DNA from: Oceanobacillus jeddahensis
GTDB taxonomy: Bacteria; Bacillota; Bacilli; Bacillales; Amphibacillaceae
DNA length: 64,000 bases
NCBI RefSeq assembly: GCF_000750635.1
Contig: NZ_CCDM010000002.1
Coordinates: 124,001 to 188,000 of the forward strand
Direction: 5' to 3'
The translations under genes and the position numbers were made by a program. Each line of letters begins with the position of its first letter. Position 1 is the first letter of the stretch. A model generated the notes under the pieces. It searched no databases, was not told the origin of the DNA, and saw nothing but the letters and a program-made list of their open reading frames with translations. Of the stretch, positions 35,344-44,058 are shown in pieces.

Positions 35344-36033
35344 TTATTTTTTTGGTTTAAGTATGAATATAACAAATCCTGTATCGTTGTTAAAATCCCA
35401 GTCCACAAATAAATCTTGTATTTCCTGATGAAGTACAGATTCTAAGAATTTTTTATCAATTAAACTCTTTTCCAGTTTCCGTTTTGACAGCCTGAGCTGG
35501 TTTTCAAAGCCGGATTGAATCAACTCCTGTTCAATGAGAACGAGTATATCCTCGCGTCTGGAGATCAAGGTCCGGGAATTAAGCATACATGACGTAAGCT
35601 GCTTCGGAGACTTTTGTGCTTTTTGAGTAAAACGGCTGATCTCTTCATGTACCTGTTCTTTGGCTGGATAATAAAGATAGTCCTCTGTCGTTTCATCCAG
35701 ATTGGAATCCAGTTCCGTAAAAAGAATTCCGCTTTTATTTTCTACCGACCAGTCATAGTAGATTTTTTCTACTTTTACGCCTACATGTGAGGAGATAATC
35801 GATTGTATCTCCGGAGTTAGTTCTTTCATTAATAGATCACGGGTTTCCTGAAATTTCAATTCATTTTCCTGCTTCAGCAGAATTTTTTCCATAGGAGCTA
35901 AAAAGTTTCTTAAATAGATCGTAATGTATGGTTTTGCTATAGATACAAAAATGGCTTCGGGTCCCTTTCCAAAATTATCACGGAAAAGTTTACCGATTGC
36001 ACTGGATATTCCGGATTCTACTGTTTTTTCCAC
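35344..36033 (-). CDS. tandem DUF2294 (MpsC-like) protein
   Basis: This protein of about 229 residues is made of two DUF2294 domains. The first is roughly residues 5-115, with GKGPEAIFVSIAKPYITIYLRNFLAPMEK, and the second roughly 120-229, with a degenerate version ending FVIFILKPKK. DUF2294 is the family of MpsC, named from a staphylococcal membrane-potential system. GTG 36033 lies 7 nt after AAAAGGAG. It is monocistronic with its own terminator. Single-domain members are about 115-120 residues, so this is a duplication. Nothing is seen in 36034-36347. Confidence 0.78.
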   Translation of the reverse strand: MEKTVESGISSAIGKLFRDNFGKGPEAIFVSIAKPYITIYLRNFLAPMEKILLKQENELKFQETRDLLMKELTPEIQSIISSHVGVKVEKIYYDWSVENKSGILFTELDSNLDETTEDYLYYPAKEQVHEEISRFTQKAQKSPKQLTSCMLNSRTLISRREDILVLIEQELIQSGFENQLRLSKRKLEKSLIDKKFLESVLHQEIQDLFVDWDFNNDTGFVIFILKPKK

Positions 36034-36347
36034 TTGGTTTCTCCTTTTGAGTGTCATTAATTTTATATCTATATTCGCTGCGAAAATAGGAGTGTGTTTC
36101 CATTTCAATTGATTCGATTAATTAAATTTGAAAAACGCTTTAAGGACCGTACTTTATTTTACAATCCCTCTGACAACTATACCATTATTTTTCGCCATTG
36201 GAAAATTATTTCGATAAAAAAACTGTGGTATTCTTTGTGTAATACAAATTATAATATTTAAGTAACACACCGTGGGTTTTCAAACGTTTCGTTTTGATGA
36301 ATTGATAGAAGAGAAACTGGAATGATTACAGAAAGGGGGAAGGCCCG

Positions 36348-37262
36348 ATGGATAGAATACCTGAGTCATTTGCTGAATATATCGATTTGCTTCCTAGTTT
36401 AAAAAAGGTAACATCCTGGACTCTTTTACGGAAGTGGTCCCATTCAGAAGTATGGCGGGCAAATAGAAACAATGGAGATTCCTGTATCGTCAAAATGGGA
36501 AAAGACGAGAACGCCCGTGAAGTCATCGTTTATAAAGATTTATTAATTCCATTTGGATTAGATATTCCAACAATTTATGCGTCCTATAAAGCGGATGATA
36601 TTGGAATCTTGATAATGAAAGATCTTCCGGGTGAAACTTTAGAGGAGGCTCCTCAACCTGAGACTTTTATTGAAGCGGCAAAAGAGCTAGCCACTATTCG
36701 CAGTGAGACAAAATCAGCAATCATGGAAGGGAGACTTACAAACGAAACGTATTTGTATTATTACGCTTCCAAAGACCAGATAATAAATGATTTAGTATAC
36801 TTGAGCCAACAGAGGGAGTATATAGATGATACTCAAGTAACATTCTTAAAAAAATTATCAACTATTTTGCCGCCTCATATGGAGCGCTTATATAGAGATT
36901 TTCCGCTGACGCTTGTGCATAATGATTATTATCCTAAAAATTTAATGAAAAATAATGAAAGAATAACTGTAATTGATTGGGCGTCCGCAAATCTTAGCCC
37001 CCATCTTGGAGATTTGTACTGCTTCATTCGTGCGGCAGAGGATTATCCTATTGATTCTGCTGATTTAATCCATGCATATTATGAACAAACTGCTGATAGC
37101 GTACCAGACGATATCGAGTGGCAAATAAATATGGGTGGTATTTGTTGGACCATTCATGCACTGCGGCAATTGTTCGACTATGGGGTAGAGGTTATACCAA
37201 TAGCGCGTGAATGGATCCCTGAATTGGTTTCTGATATTTATTCGCTTGCTGACAATCTATAA
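36348..37262 (+). CDS. phosphotransferase (APH/choline-kinase fold)
   Basis: This 304-residue protein has the aminoglycoside phosphotransferase fold. The catalytic loop is VHNDYYPKNLM (the HxDxxxxN form) and the metal-binding motif is VIDWASANLSPHLGDL. The N-lobe lysine is in DSCIVKMGK. The start is ATG 36348 after AAAGGGGG. Such proteins phosphorylate antibiotics, choline, homoserine or sugars; the sequence gives no clear choice. Confidence 0.87.
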   Translation: MDRIPESFAEYIDLLPSLKKVTSWTLLRKWSHSEVWRANRNNGDSCIVKMGKDENAREVIVYKDLLIPFGLDIPTIYASYKADDIGILIMKDLPGETLEEAPQPETFIEAAKELATIRSETKSAIMEGRLTNETYLYYYASKDQIINDLVYLSQQREYIDDTQVTFLKKLSTILPPHMERLYRDFPLTLVHNDYYPKNLMKNNERITVIDWASANLSPHLGDLYCFIRAAEDYPIDSADLIHAYYEQTADSVPDDIEWQINMGGICWTIHALRQLFDYGVEVIPIAREWIPELVSDIYSLADNL

Positions 37263-37448
37263 ATAATATTTTATTGTATAATGAAAGAGGTTTCAATGCA
37301 AAGATCATTTAACATAACTATATGCTTTTTGTTTATAGAATGTTGTAGATAAAGACAGGATGCGCTGAAGAAGCTGTGTTATCGAACTTTTAAGGTTCAG
37401 TGATCGAATAGAATAGAAGTTTTAAAACTAACAAAAAGGAGGATATTT

Positions 37449-38315
37449 ATGAATATTGCATTAGAGAATGGCGAGAATCTTTTTTATGTAAAAAAAGGAG
37501 GAGGAGAGCATGTTTTATTATTAATTCATGGAAATATGGCATCTTCGGCTCAATGGGATTTACTGCTTGAAGAAATAGATCCTGCCTTTACAGTGTATGC
37601 AGTAGATTTACGTGGATATGGGCAATCGAGCTATGACCAGCCGATAAATTCAATCAAAGATTTTTCGGAGGATATCAAACAATTTGTTGATCAATTAGAT
37701 TTGCAGAAGTTTTATATAATGGGTTGGTCTAATGGCGGTGGTGTAGCCATGCAGTTTGCTAGTGATTATCCAGACCATATTCAAAAAATCCTATTGCTTT
37801 CTTCCATGTCTACACGAGGGTATCCAGCTTTTAATACAGACGGTGAAAGAATCCGTTTTAGAGAACAATTAATAGAAGACCCTGGATTAAATATGATGTT
37901 AGATGCTCAGAGAACAAATAATCAAGCATTTTTTAGAGCGGCTATGGATCAAGTGCTTTATTCCGTTAACCAACCAAACGAAGAACGGTATCGAAAGTAT
38001 TTAACCAGTGCCACACAGCAAAGGAATATAATCGATGCGGCATATGCTGCAAACAGGTTCAATATAAGTACAGTATCCAATGGTGTAATTGATGGGACCG
38101 GGGAAGTAAGTAATATCCAGGCTCCTATTCTGGTAATCTGGGGAGAAAATGATTTGATTGTATCGGAAGAAATGACGATGGAAATAATTGAGGATTTAAA
38201 AGAGGCTGGAATTGACTTTCATTATGCACCGATAAGTGCCGGTCACGCTTTATTGATAGATAATTTAGAAGCAGTTTTGCAAGAAACATACAGGTTTTTA
38301 AACATAAAAGGATAG
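37449..38315 (+). CDS. alpha/beta hydrolase
   Basis: This 288-residue canonical alpha/beta hydrolase has the oxyanion region LIHGNMASSAQWD and nucleophile serine in GWSNGGG. The acid is in VIWGENDLIV and the histidine in SAGHALLIDN. The cap domain lies between residues 140 and 220. The start is ATG 37449 after AAAGGAGG. It is monocistronic. The substrate is unknown (ester, lactone or haloalkane). Confidence 0.9.
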   Translation: MNIALENGENLFYVKKGGGEHVLLLIHGNMASSAQWDLLLEEIDPAFTVYAVDLRGYGQSSYDQPINSIKDFSEDIKQFVDQLDLQKFYIMGWSNGGGVAMQFASDYPDHIQKILLLSSMSTRGYPAFNTDGERIRFREQLIEDPGLNMMLDAQRTNNQAFFRAAMDQVLYSVNQPNEERYRKYLTSATQQRNIIDAAYAANRFNISTVSNGVIDGTGEVSNIQAPILVIWGENDLIVSEEMTMEIIEDLKEAGIDFHYAPISAGHALLIDNLEAVLQETYRFLNIKG

Positions 38316-38333
38316 TATGCCTATTTCAATTTT

Positions 38334-38357
38334 ATCGTTTGAACGACGAACAAACGA
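38334..38357. other. short hairpin
   Basis: ATCGTTTG and CAAACGAT form a perfect 8-bp stem 19 nt after the hydrolase stop. It may be a weak terminator without a T run. Otherwise 38358-38644 holds nothing recognisable. Confidence 0.35.
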
Positions 38358-38644
38358 TTACTCTTATATAAAAAGAAAACTTGATTTCAATATTCCTAAC
38401 AACGTGCTTATGTAAGAATTTTACAGTACCTGTAAAAAGGATGATATTTTTAAAAGAAACTGTGAACAATACTCTTTTGAGGAGCCTGAACGTTAATCAG
38501 ATAATGCACCATATTTTACTGTCTGTGAAAAAATGATTGCTTTTTATGCATTCATAGACTATCCTGTTAATTAACAGAATATTTAATCTGGAGATTGCTA
38601 TATTTCGAGGTTAAATAAATCTATATTAAGGGAGATGTTTGTGT

Positions 38645-40138
38645 ATGTCACTAGATACGTTAGATACGTTGAAGCCAAAAGTGAAAGCGTTTTTAGAAGA
38701 GGTAAACGGGTTCTATATTAATGGTCAATACGTTACAGCACAGAGCGGTCAAACATTTGACGTTTTGAACCCGGCAACGGAAGAAGTGATTGCGAAAGTA
38801 AGCCAAGCAGATGAATCCGATATTGATTTGGCTGTTCAAGCAGCTCGTAAAGCTTTCGATGAAGGACAATGGACCAAGATGGAGGCTGCCGAGCGTTCCC
38901 GTATAATTTATAAATTTGGAGACTTATTAGAAGAGCATAGAGAAGAACTTGCTCAATTGGAGGCGCTTGATAACGGAAAACCTTATCAGCAAGCTTTGGA
39001 AGATGATGTAGAGGGAACGATTGAGCATTTTAGATATTATGCGGGCTGGGCAACCAAAATCTTTGGTAAGACAACAAACGTTTCGCCGGATTATGCTACG
39101 TATACGGTTCACGAGCCTGTTGGTGTAGTAGGGCAGATTATTCCATGGAACTATCCTCTGCTAATGGCTGCCTGGAAGCTGGGGTCAGCACTTGCAGCAG
39201 GGTGTACGGTTGTTTTAAAACCTGCAGAAGATACACCATTATCCATTTTATATGCAGCGAAGTTATTTAAAGAAGCTGGTTTTCCAGATGGTGTAGTCAA
39301 TATTGTTTCTGGGCCAGGAAGTGTAGTTGGAAATGCTTTGGTAACACATCCCCAAGTGAACAAAGTTGCGTTTACAGGCTCCACAGAAACTGGTAAGGAA
39401 ATTATGAGAAAAGCAGCAGATGATGTGAAGGCGGTCACCTTAGAACTTGGAGGGAAATCTCCAGCTATTGTCTTAGAAGATGCTGATTTAGAAACAACAT
39501 TAGATGGTATTTTTGATGGTACGATGTATAATCATGGTCAAAATTGTAGTGCAACTACCCGTATTTTTGTGCATCGAAGTTTATATAATGAAGTACTGGA
39601 TAAGCTCAAGAAAAAAGCTGAAGAAACGGTCGTTGGCCCTGGGCTAGACAATGCTACGGATATGGGGCCGCTTGTATCTGAAAAACAAATGAATACTGTT
39701 TTAGGGTATATTGAAAAAGGAAAGGAAGAAGGTGCGCGGCTTATTACTGGCGGTAAGCGTACAGGGGATCAAGGATATTTTGTAGAACCGACTATCTTTG
39801 CGGACGTAGAAGACCATATGACGATTGCAAGAGAAGAAATATTTGGTCCTGTTATGTCGGTGTTTGTCTTCGATGAAGTGGAAGAAGTGATTCAGCGGGC
39901 TAATGATAGTGAGTATGGTTTAGCTGCAAGTGTATGGACGGAAAATATTAAAAAAGGACACTATATTGCTTCTAAGTTAGAATCAGGAACTGTCTGGGTG
40001 AATGATTTTGGTCTTGAATTGGAAACAATGCCGTTTGGCGGTTACAAACATTCCGGTATAGGCAGAGAGATGGGTGGAGATTACGGCATCTCCAACTATG
40101 TAGAAGTGAAAAGTATCTTTGTTAATATGAAGCAATAA
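38645..40138 (+). CDS. aldehyde dehydrogenase, candidate 2-oxoglutarate semialdehyde dehydrogenase
   Basis: This NAD(P)-dependent aldehyde dehydrogenase has about 497 residues. Conserved parts are IIPWNYPLLMAAWKL, FTGSTETGKEI, the general base in LELGGKSP and the nucleophile in GQNCSATTR. The closing part is PFGGYKHSGIGRE. It resembles DhaS-type enzymes. Its place beside the hydroxyproline genes suggests the last step, oxidation of 2-oxoglutarate semialdehyde, but it is separated from the core by a bidirectional terminator and has its own regulator. The step is therefore inferred. The start is ATG 38645. Confidence 0.88.
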   Translation: MSLDTLDTLKPKVKAFLEEVNGFYINGQYVTAQSGQTFDVLNPATEEVIAKVSQADESDIDLAVQAARKAFDEGQWTKMEAAERSRIIYKFGDLLEEHREELAQLEALDNGKPYQQALEDDVEGTIEHFRYYAGWATKIFGKTTNVSPDYATYTVHEPVGVVGQIIPWNYPLLMAAWKLGSALAAGCTVVLKPAEDTPLSILYAAKLFKEAGFPDGVVNIVSGPGSVVGNALVTHPQVNKVAFTGSTETGKEIMRKAADDVKAVTLELGGKSPAIVLEDADLETTLDGIFDGTMYNHGQNCSATTRIFVHRSLYNEVLDKLKKKAEETVVGPGLDNATDMGPLVSEKQMNTVLGYIEKGKEEGARLITGGKRTGDQGYFVEPTIFADVEDHMTIAREEIFGPVMSVFVFDEVEEVIQRANDSEYGLAASVWTENIKKGHYIASKLESGTVWVNDFGLELETMPFGGYKHSGIGREMGGDYGISNYVEVKSIFVNMKQ

Positions 40139-40157
40139 TAACTAAGAGGTGACGTGG

Positions 40158-40685
40158 ATGGATGAGTTATTAGGCAGCGAACTAAAAAAAGTACGTAAGA
40201 GCAGGCAGCTGACCTTACAACAATTGAGTGATCGAAGTGGTCTGTCTGTGAGCTTTTTATCCCAGATAGAAAGGGGACTGCGGACACTTACATTTACATC
40301 ACTTAAAAAAATCTGTGAAGCATTAGATGTTAATGTGAATTTCTTCTTCGATAATGGAGATTCCAGCTTTGTAAAAAAAGAGAAAACATCGTATAAAAAT
40401 ACTGGTAACTTTTCCTATAAAAGCCTAGTTGGAAAAATGGAACATCCGGATTTTATCCCTGCACGGATTGACTTAGAGGCAGGGGAGTATCAACAAATTC
40501 CTTATACACATAGTGGACAGGAGTTTGTATATGTCTTATCCGGCCAATTAGAAGTTGAAATTGAAGGTGTTCAAGAAACACTGTATAGCAATGAGTCCAT
40601 CCATATAGACTCAAGTATGGCACACCATTGGTACAATGCTACGGATGAAACGACAAAGCTACTTCTCGTTTCATCCACAAAATGA
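40158..40685 (+). CDS. XRE-cupin transcriptional regulator
   Basis: This 175-residue protein has an N-terminal HTH (residues 1-65, LTLQQLSDRSGLSVSFLSQIERG) and a C-terminal cupin (residues 95-175, with YTHSGQEFVYVLSGQLEVEI). Regulators of this type (PuuR-like) control amine, amino-acid or aldehyde catabolism. It lies 19 nt after the aldehyde dehydrogenase gene and probably controls it. The ATG at 40158 follows AGAGGTGA. Confidence 0.88.
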   Translation: MDELLGSELKKVRKSRQLTLQQLSDRSGLSVSFLSQIERGLRTLTFTSLKKICEALDVNVNFFFDNGDSSFVKKEKTSYKNTGNFSYKSLVGKMEHPDFIPARIDLEAGEYQQIPYTHSGQEFVYVLSGQLEVEIEGVQETLYSNESIHIDSSMAHHWYNATDETTKLLLVSSTK

Positions 40686-40723
40686 AAAAACGCTCTTCTC
40701 AAAATTAGAGAAGAGCGTTTTTT
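40685..40723. terminator. bidirectional terminator
   Basis: A perfect stem AACGCTCTTCTC/GAGAAGAGCGTT with A and T runs on both sides separates the dehydrogenase operon from the convergent oxidoreductase operon. Confidence 0.9.
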
Positions 40724-41900
40724 ATAAAAATTGTTTCCACATGCTTTGTAAGTTTTTTCTTCCTTGGTGCAAATCTTTATGGAAGGTTACTTTTGCGTGT
40801 TGCCTTTCGTATGTTATGGCTTCCAGTGTTTTTTTAGATGAAATAGTATCTTTTATAATCTGATTTGCAGCCATTTTTCCCTGCAGCATAGCAATTTTAG
40901 CATTCTCTATGCCAGTAATATTACCGGCAACATACAAATTCTCTATTTCTGTTTCCATCGTTTCGTTATGCAGAGGTACATATCCACCTAACGATTCCAT
41001 ATAAATATGTTTCAGATTCAATAAGGATGTTACTTCATTGACTGGTGATAAACCGTCAGAGATGCATACAAAATCACATGCTATTTCTTTTTCTGTACCC
41101 TCTATAAGTTCACCCGAGGCATTCGTTTTTTGAATGGTTACGGATTCAACTTCATGTTGCCCGTTTATTCTCATTACCCTTTCTTTGATGGAGATAGGTA
41201 ATCCAAGTGCACGGACTCCTTTTTTAGGGAAAAGCTGTAATACCAGCTGCTGGAGTGGAGTCACTTTTCCAGCTATTTTTGAACCTGTTGAAAAGAATTT
41301 AGATGGAGCAGAATTTCCTAAAGATATCAGCGTTTCCAATGCTTCTTTTGGCGTTGCTTTGTTGATTAGATTAACTGGAGGAAGACAGATTTTAGCAACA
41401 TCAACATATGCGTAACCGAGCTCTAGCGCGATGACCATGGACAATGGATTAATACCGATAATAACTCCCTTATTTCCCGGTTTCACACGTTGGAAGTTTG
41501 TCAGCACCTGAGCAGCACCTACCGTCATTACTCCTGGCAAATCCCAGCCTGGAAGCGGAGTCGATTTTTCTTTTCCGCCGGTCGCAACAATCAAGTGTTC
41601 TGATCGAAAATGGCCGGACGTTGTGTAGATATCGAAGCCTTGATTACTATGTTCTACGTTATACACTGATGTGCCAAGCTTAAAGTTCACCTTTTCAGAG
41701 ACTTCATTGTAAAGTTTCCGAGCAACCTCCATTCCATTCCACCATTCTCCTTTTGTTTCCTCATATAGCTGCCCAAGCAATCTGCCGCCATAATGATAAT
41801 ATTCATCGATAAGGAGTACATTTTGCTTTTCTTGCAGGACTTGGGCAGCCGTTAATCCGGCAGGGCCGGCACCGATAATTATAGTATCAAAGTGATCCAT
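40722..41900 (-). CDS. FAD/NAD(P)-binding subunit of a D-hydroxyproline (HcnB/OoxA-like) dehydrogenase
   Basis: This 392-residue flavoprotein opens with DTIIIGAGPAGLTAAQVL, binding the FAD ADP part. A second Rossmann region lies near residues 135-165. The C-terminal LYVAGNITGIENAKIAMLQGKMAAN is the FAD-binding ATG-like motif. It belongs to the group of HcnB and the alpha subunits of opine or D-proline-type dehydrogenases, which pass electrons from an FAD amine oxidase subunit. It overlaps the [2Fe-2S] gene by 14 nt. The catalytic beta-like subunit is on the other strand at 44059. Confidence 0.85.
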   Translation of the reverse strand: MDHFDTIIIGAGPAGLTAAQVLQEKQNVLLIDEYYHYGGRLLGQLYEETKGEWWNGMEVARKLYNEVSEKVNFKLGTSVYNVEHSNQGFDIYTTSGHFRSEHLIVATGGKEKSTPLPGWDLPGVMTVGAAQVLTNFQRVKPGNKGVIIGINPLSMVIALELGYAYVDVAKICLPPVNLINKATPKEALETLISLGNSAPSKFFSTGSKIAGKVTPLQQLVLQLFPKKGVRALGLPISIKERVMRINGQHEVESVTIQKTNASGELIEGTEKEIACDFVCISDGLSPVNEVTSLLNLKHIYMESLGGYVPLHNETMETEIENLYVAGNITGIENAKIAMLQGKMAANQIIKDTISSKKTLEAITYERQHAKVTFHKDLHQGRKNLQSMWKQFL

Positions 41901-42225
41901 GGGAATGCCCTCCTTTTACCAAGTGAGGCAATTCCTTCTGCTGTTCAATCACCATATTTTTATGGATTGGAGTGAGGCAGGCCCGTTGATTACGTTTTCC
42001 TTCCACAATTACCCTGCATTCGGAGCAGTGTCCAATGTTACAGTATAGCCCTCGTGGTTTGCCATCTTTTTCATGGTATCTGAGCGTTCTAATATTATTA
42101 GCGAGAAGCGCTGCTGTGATACTTTCCCCCTCTGCTCCATAATACGTTTGACCGTTCCATTGAAAAGGGATGAGTGTCTGCTCTTTTTTTCCTAAAATTT
42201 TATGATCTGTAATTCTTTCTGTCAC
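41887..42225 (-). CDS. [2Fe-2S] ferredoxin-like subunit (HcnA-like)
   Basis: This 112-residue protein binds a plant-type [2Fe-2S] cluster through YCNIGHCSECRVIVEGKRNQRAC, i.e. C-x4-C-x2-C and a distant C. It corresponds to HcnA and to the small subunit of opine and hydroxyproline dehydrogenases. It has a GTG start at 42225 with AGGGGG upstream, overlapping the Bfd-like gene by 4 nt and the FAD/NAD gene by 14 nt, a tightly coupled operon. Confidence 0.87.
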   Translation of the reverse strand: MTERITDHKILGKKEQTLIPFQWNGQTYYGAEGESITAALLANNIRTLRYHEKDGKPRGLYCNIGHCSECRVIVEGKRNQRACLTPIHKNMVIEQQKELPHLVKGGHSHGSL

Positions 42226-42497
42226 GATTCCACACCCCCTGAAATTTCCTCAAACGAAACGGTTCGAATAGGAGACTGGGATTTCAGGTTGATATAAGAA
42301 GGAGCCTGTGTATTTTTATCTTGAGTCAACTGGTCTAAAAAATGTCCGCATGTTCTGGAGTTGCAAAATCCCATGCCAGCTCGGGACTTAAGTTTTAATT
42401 CCCTCGAGTTTGCTGCTCCTTTCTCTAATATTTCAAGTATTTCGGAGTAGTATATATTTTCACATCGACATACTATAAAATCATCTTGTTTTTTCAT
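42222..42497 (-). CDS. Bfd-like [2Fe-2S] subunit
   Basis: This protein of about 91 residues has the BFD-type cluster motif VCRCENIYYSEI and GFCNSRTCG (C-x-C and C-x4-C). In many HcnB-type subunits this domain is fused to the C-terminus; here it is a separate polypeptide encoded first in the operon. ATG 42497 after GAGGTG is chosen over GTG 42506. A sigma-54-type promoter lies 34 nt upstream. Confidence 0.85.
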   Translation of the reverse strand: MKKQDDFIVCRCENIYYSEILEILEKGAANSRELKLKSRAGMGFCNSRTCGHFLDQLTQDKNTQAPSYINLKSQSPIRTVSFEEISGGVES

Positions 42498-42530
42498 TCG
42501 AATCACCTCAAAGGATATTTATTTATAAAC

Positions 42531-42548
42531 AAGAAAAAAGTGTGCCAA
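42531..42548 (-). promoter_or_regulatory. sigma-54 (-24/-12) promoter of the iron-sulfur/flavin operon
   Basis: The minus strand reads TTGGCACACTTTTTTCTT. TTGGCAC is a perfect -24; the -12 is TTTCT where TTGCT is the consensus. The same -24 and -12 occur at 44011. It sits between the end of the activator gene and the Bfd-like gene. Confidence 0.75.
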
Positions 42549-42549
42549 T

Positions 42550-43917
42550 TTAAAATTGGAATTTGCGCATTTTTGAATATAATGTAGGTCTGCTGATACC
42601 GAGGTCATGACTGGATTTTTCAATGTTATGATCATTTTGTTCGACGATATATTTAATATATTCTGCTTCCACCTTATGGATATAGTCTTTCAGATTTAGA
42701 TCCTCTGATAGATTTGGTACAGACAGGGTCTTATCTGGTTGCCCCACTTCCACCAAATATTGATCAAAGATATTATTATTTAATTGATCTTCATTGGAGA
42801 AAATAACTAATCGTTCGACAACATTGATTAATTCTCTAACATTTCCAGGCCAGTGATAGCTTCTTAGGTTGTTTAAAAGTGAATGATCTGCATAACGAAG
42901 CTCTGTCTGGTATTTCTTCGATAAGTGATAAAGATAATAATAGAATAAGGATTCAATGTCATCGGGCCGTTCTCTTAAAGGAGGTATGTGGATATTAAGG
43001 ACATTAATCCGGTACAGCAGGTCCGAACGAAAATTATCAGAATTCAGTAACTCAGAAATCGTTTTGTTTGTAGCTGAAACCAACCGAAAATGGGTGGAAA
43101 CTTCTTTTTTACCGCCTAATCTGAAGTATTTTCTTTCTTGTAATACCCGCAGGAATTTTACTTGCATATCCAACGGCATATCCCCGATTTCATCAAGAAA
43201 AAGTGTGCCATCTCTGGCAAGCTCGAGCTTCCCTTTGTTTCCTTCTTTATTTGCTCCCGTAAAAGCTCCTTTTTCGTAACCAAACAATTCTGCCTCAAAT
43301 AAATGCTTTGGAATCGCACCACAGTTAATAGGGATGAATTCACCGGATGTTTCACTGCTGTTATGAATAGATTGTGCAAATAGTTCCTTGCCCACACCAG
43401 TTTCTCCAGTGATTAAAATATTGGCATTTGTCTTTGCGGCTCGTTTTATCTGGTTTTTTAAATTTTCCATGATCGAGCTTTTGAAAATAATATTTTTAAA
43501 ATGTTCTTCATTTTTCAACTGTTTGACATTATCGGTAAGGAAGCTTACCTGATTTTTGAGTTGTTCGATTTCTTCCTCCTGGCGTTTTTTTTCTGTCACA
43601 TCAATTTCTGAAACAATGGCACCTTCAACTTTGCCTTCAATGAGAATCGGAACAGATTTAAGATTTACATAAATACTTTTCGTAGCCATGTGCTGCTTCT
43701 TCTCAATGATTTCATTGTTTCGTAATGTTTGTAAAATCGCCAATTTGTCTTCTGCGAAAATTTCTTTAATATCCTTTCCAATCACCTCGCTTTTCTCCAT
43801 GTTAAATATTTCTGAAGCTCTGTCGCTCCAGTAAATGACTTTTTCGTGTTTATCAATAATCGTAAAAGAGTGGTTATAAAAATTTATTAGCTCTTCAATA
43901 ATAGAATGTTCTAACAT
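42550..43917 (-). CDS. sigma-54-dependent activator with PAS domain
   Basis: This 455-residue enhancer-binding protein has a PAS sensor at residues 10-110 (FTIIDKHEKVIYWSDRASEIFNM) and a coiled-coil linker at 110-140. The AAA+ domain has Walker A GETGVGKE near 171-178, GAFTGA near 217-222 and LFLDEIGD near 239-246. A Fis-type HTH lies at the C-terminus (SSHDLGISRPTLYSKMRKF). It activates RNA polymerase carrying sigma-54. It lies between two sigma-54-type promoters that fire away from it, and the sigma-54 gene itself is 9.5 kb away. The PAS domain probably senses hydroxyproline or a derivative (inference). Confidence 0.93.
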   Translation of the reverse strand: MLEHSIIEELINFYNHSFTIIDKHEKVIYWSDRASEIFNMEKSEVIGKDIKEIFAEDKLAILQTLRNNEIIEKKQHMATKSIYVNLKSVPILIEGKVEGAIVSEIDVTEKKRQEEEIEQLKNQVSFLTDNVKQLKNEEHFKNIIFKSSIMENLKNQIKRAAKTNANILITGETGVGKELFAQSIHNSSETSGEFIPINCGAIPKHLFEAELFGYEKGAFTGANKEGNKGKLELARDGTLFLDEIGDMPLDMQVKFLRVLQERKYFRLGGKKEVSTHFRLVSATNKTISELLNSDNFRSDLLYRINVLNIHIPPLRERPDDIESLFYYYLYHLSKKYQTELRYADHSLLNNLRSYHWPGNVRELINVVERLVIFSNEDQLNNNIFDQYLVEVGQPDKTLSVPNLSEDLNLKDYIHKVEAEYIKYIVEQNDHNIEKSSHDLGISRPTLYSKMRKFQF

Positions 43918-44010
43918 ATGTATAATCCCCTTTAGTGTTAAATTTATAATAATAATTATATTTTTCTTTACACATTATTTCAAATTTTATTGATTTTACG
44001 ATATGTGAAG

Positions 44011-44028
44011 TTGGCACGTTTTTTTCTT
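44011..44028 (+). promoter_or_regulatory. sigma-54 (-24/-12) promoter of the epimerase operon
   Basis: TTGGCACGTTTTTTTCTT has a perfect -24 and a -12 of TTTCT. Spacing between GG and the -12 C is the same as at 42531. It lies 31 nt before the DAO-family gene, consistent with a start point near 44038. Confidence 0.78.
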
Positions 44029-44058
44029 AGTATTTTATAAAGGAAGGAGGGAGCAATT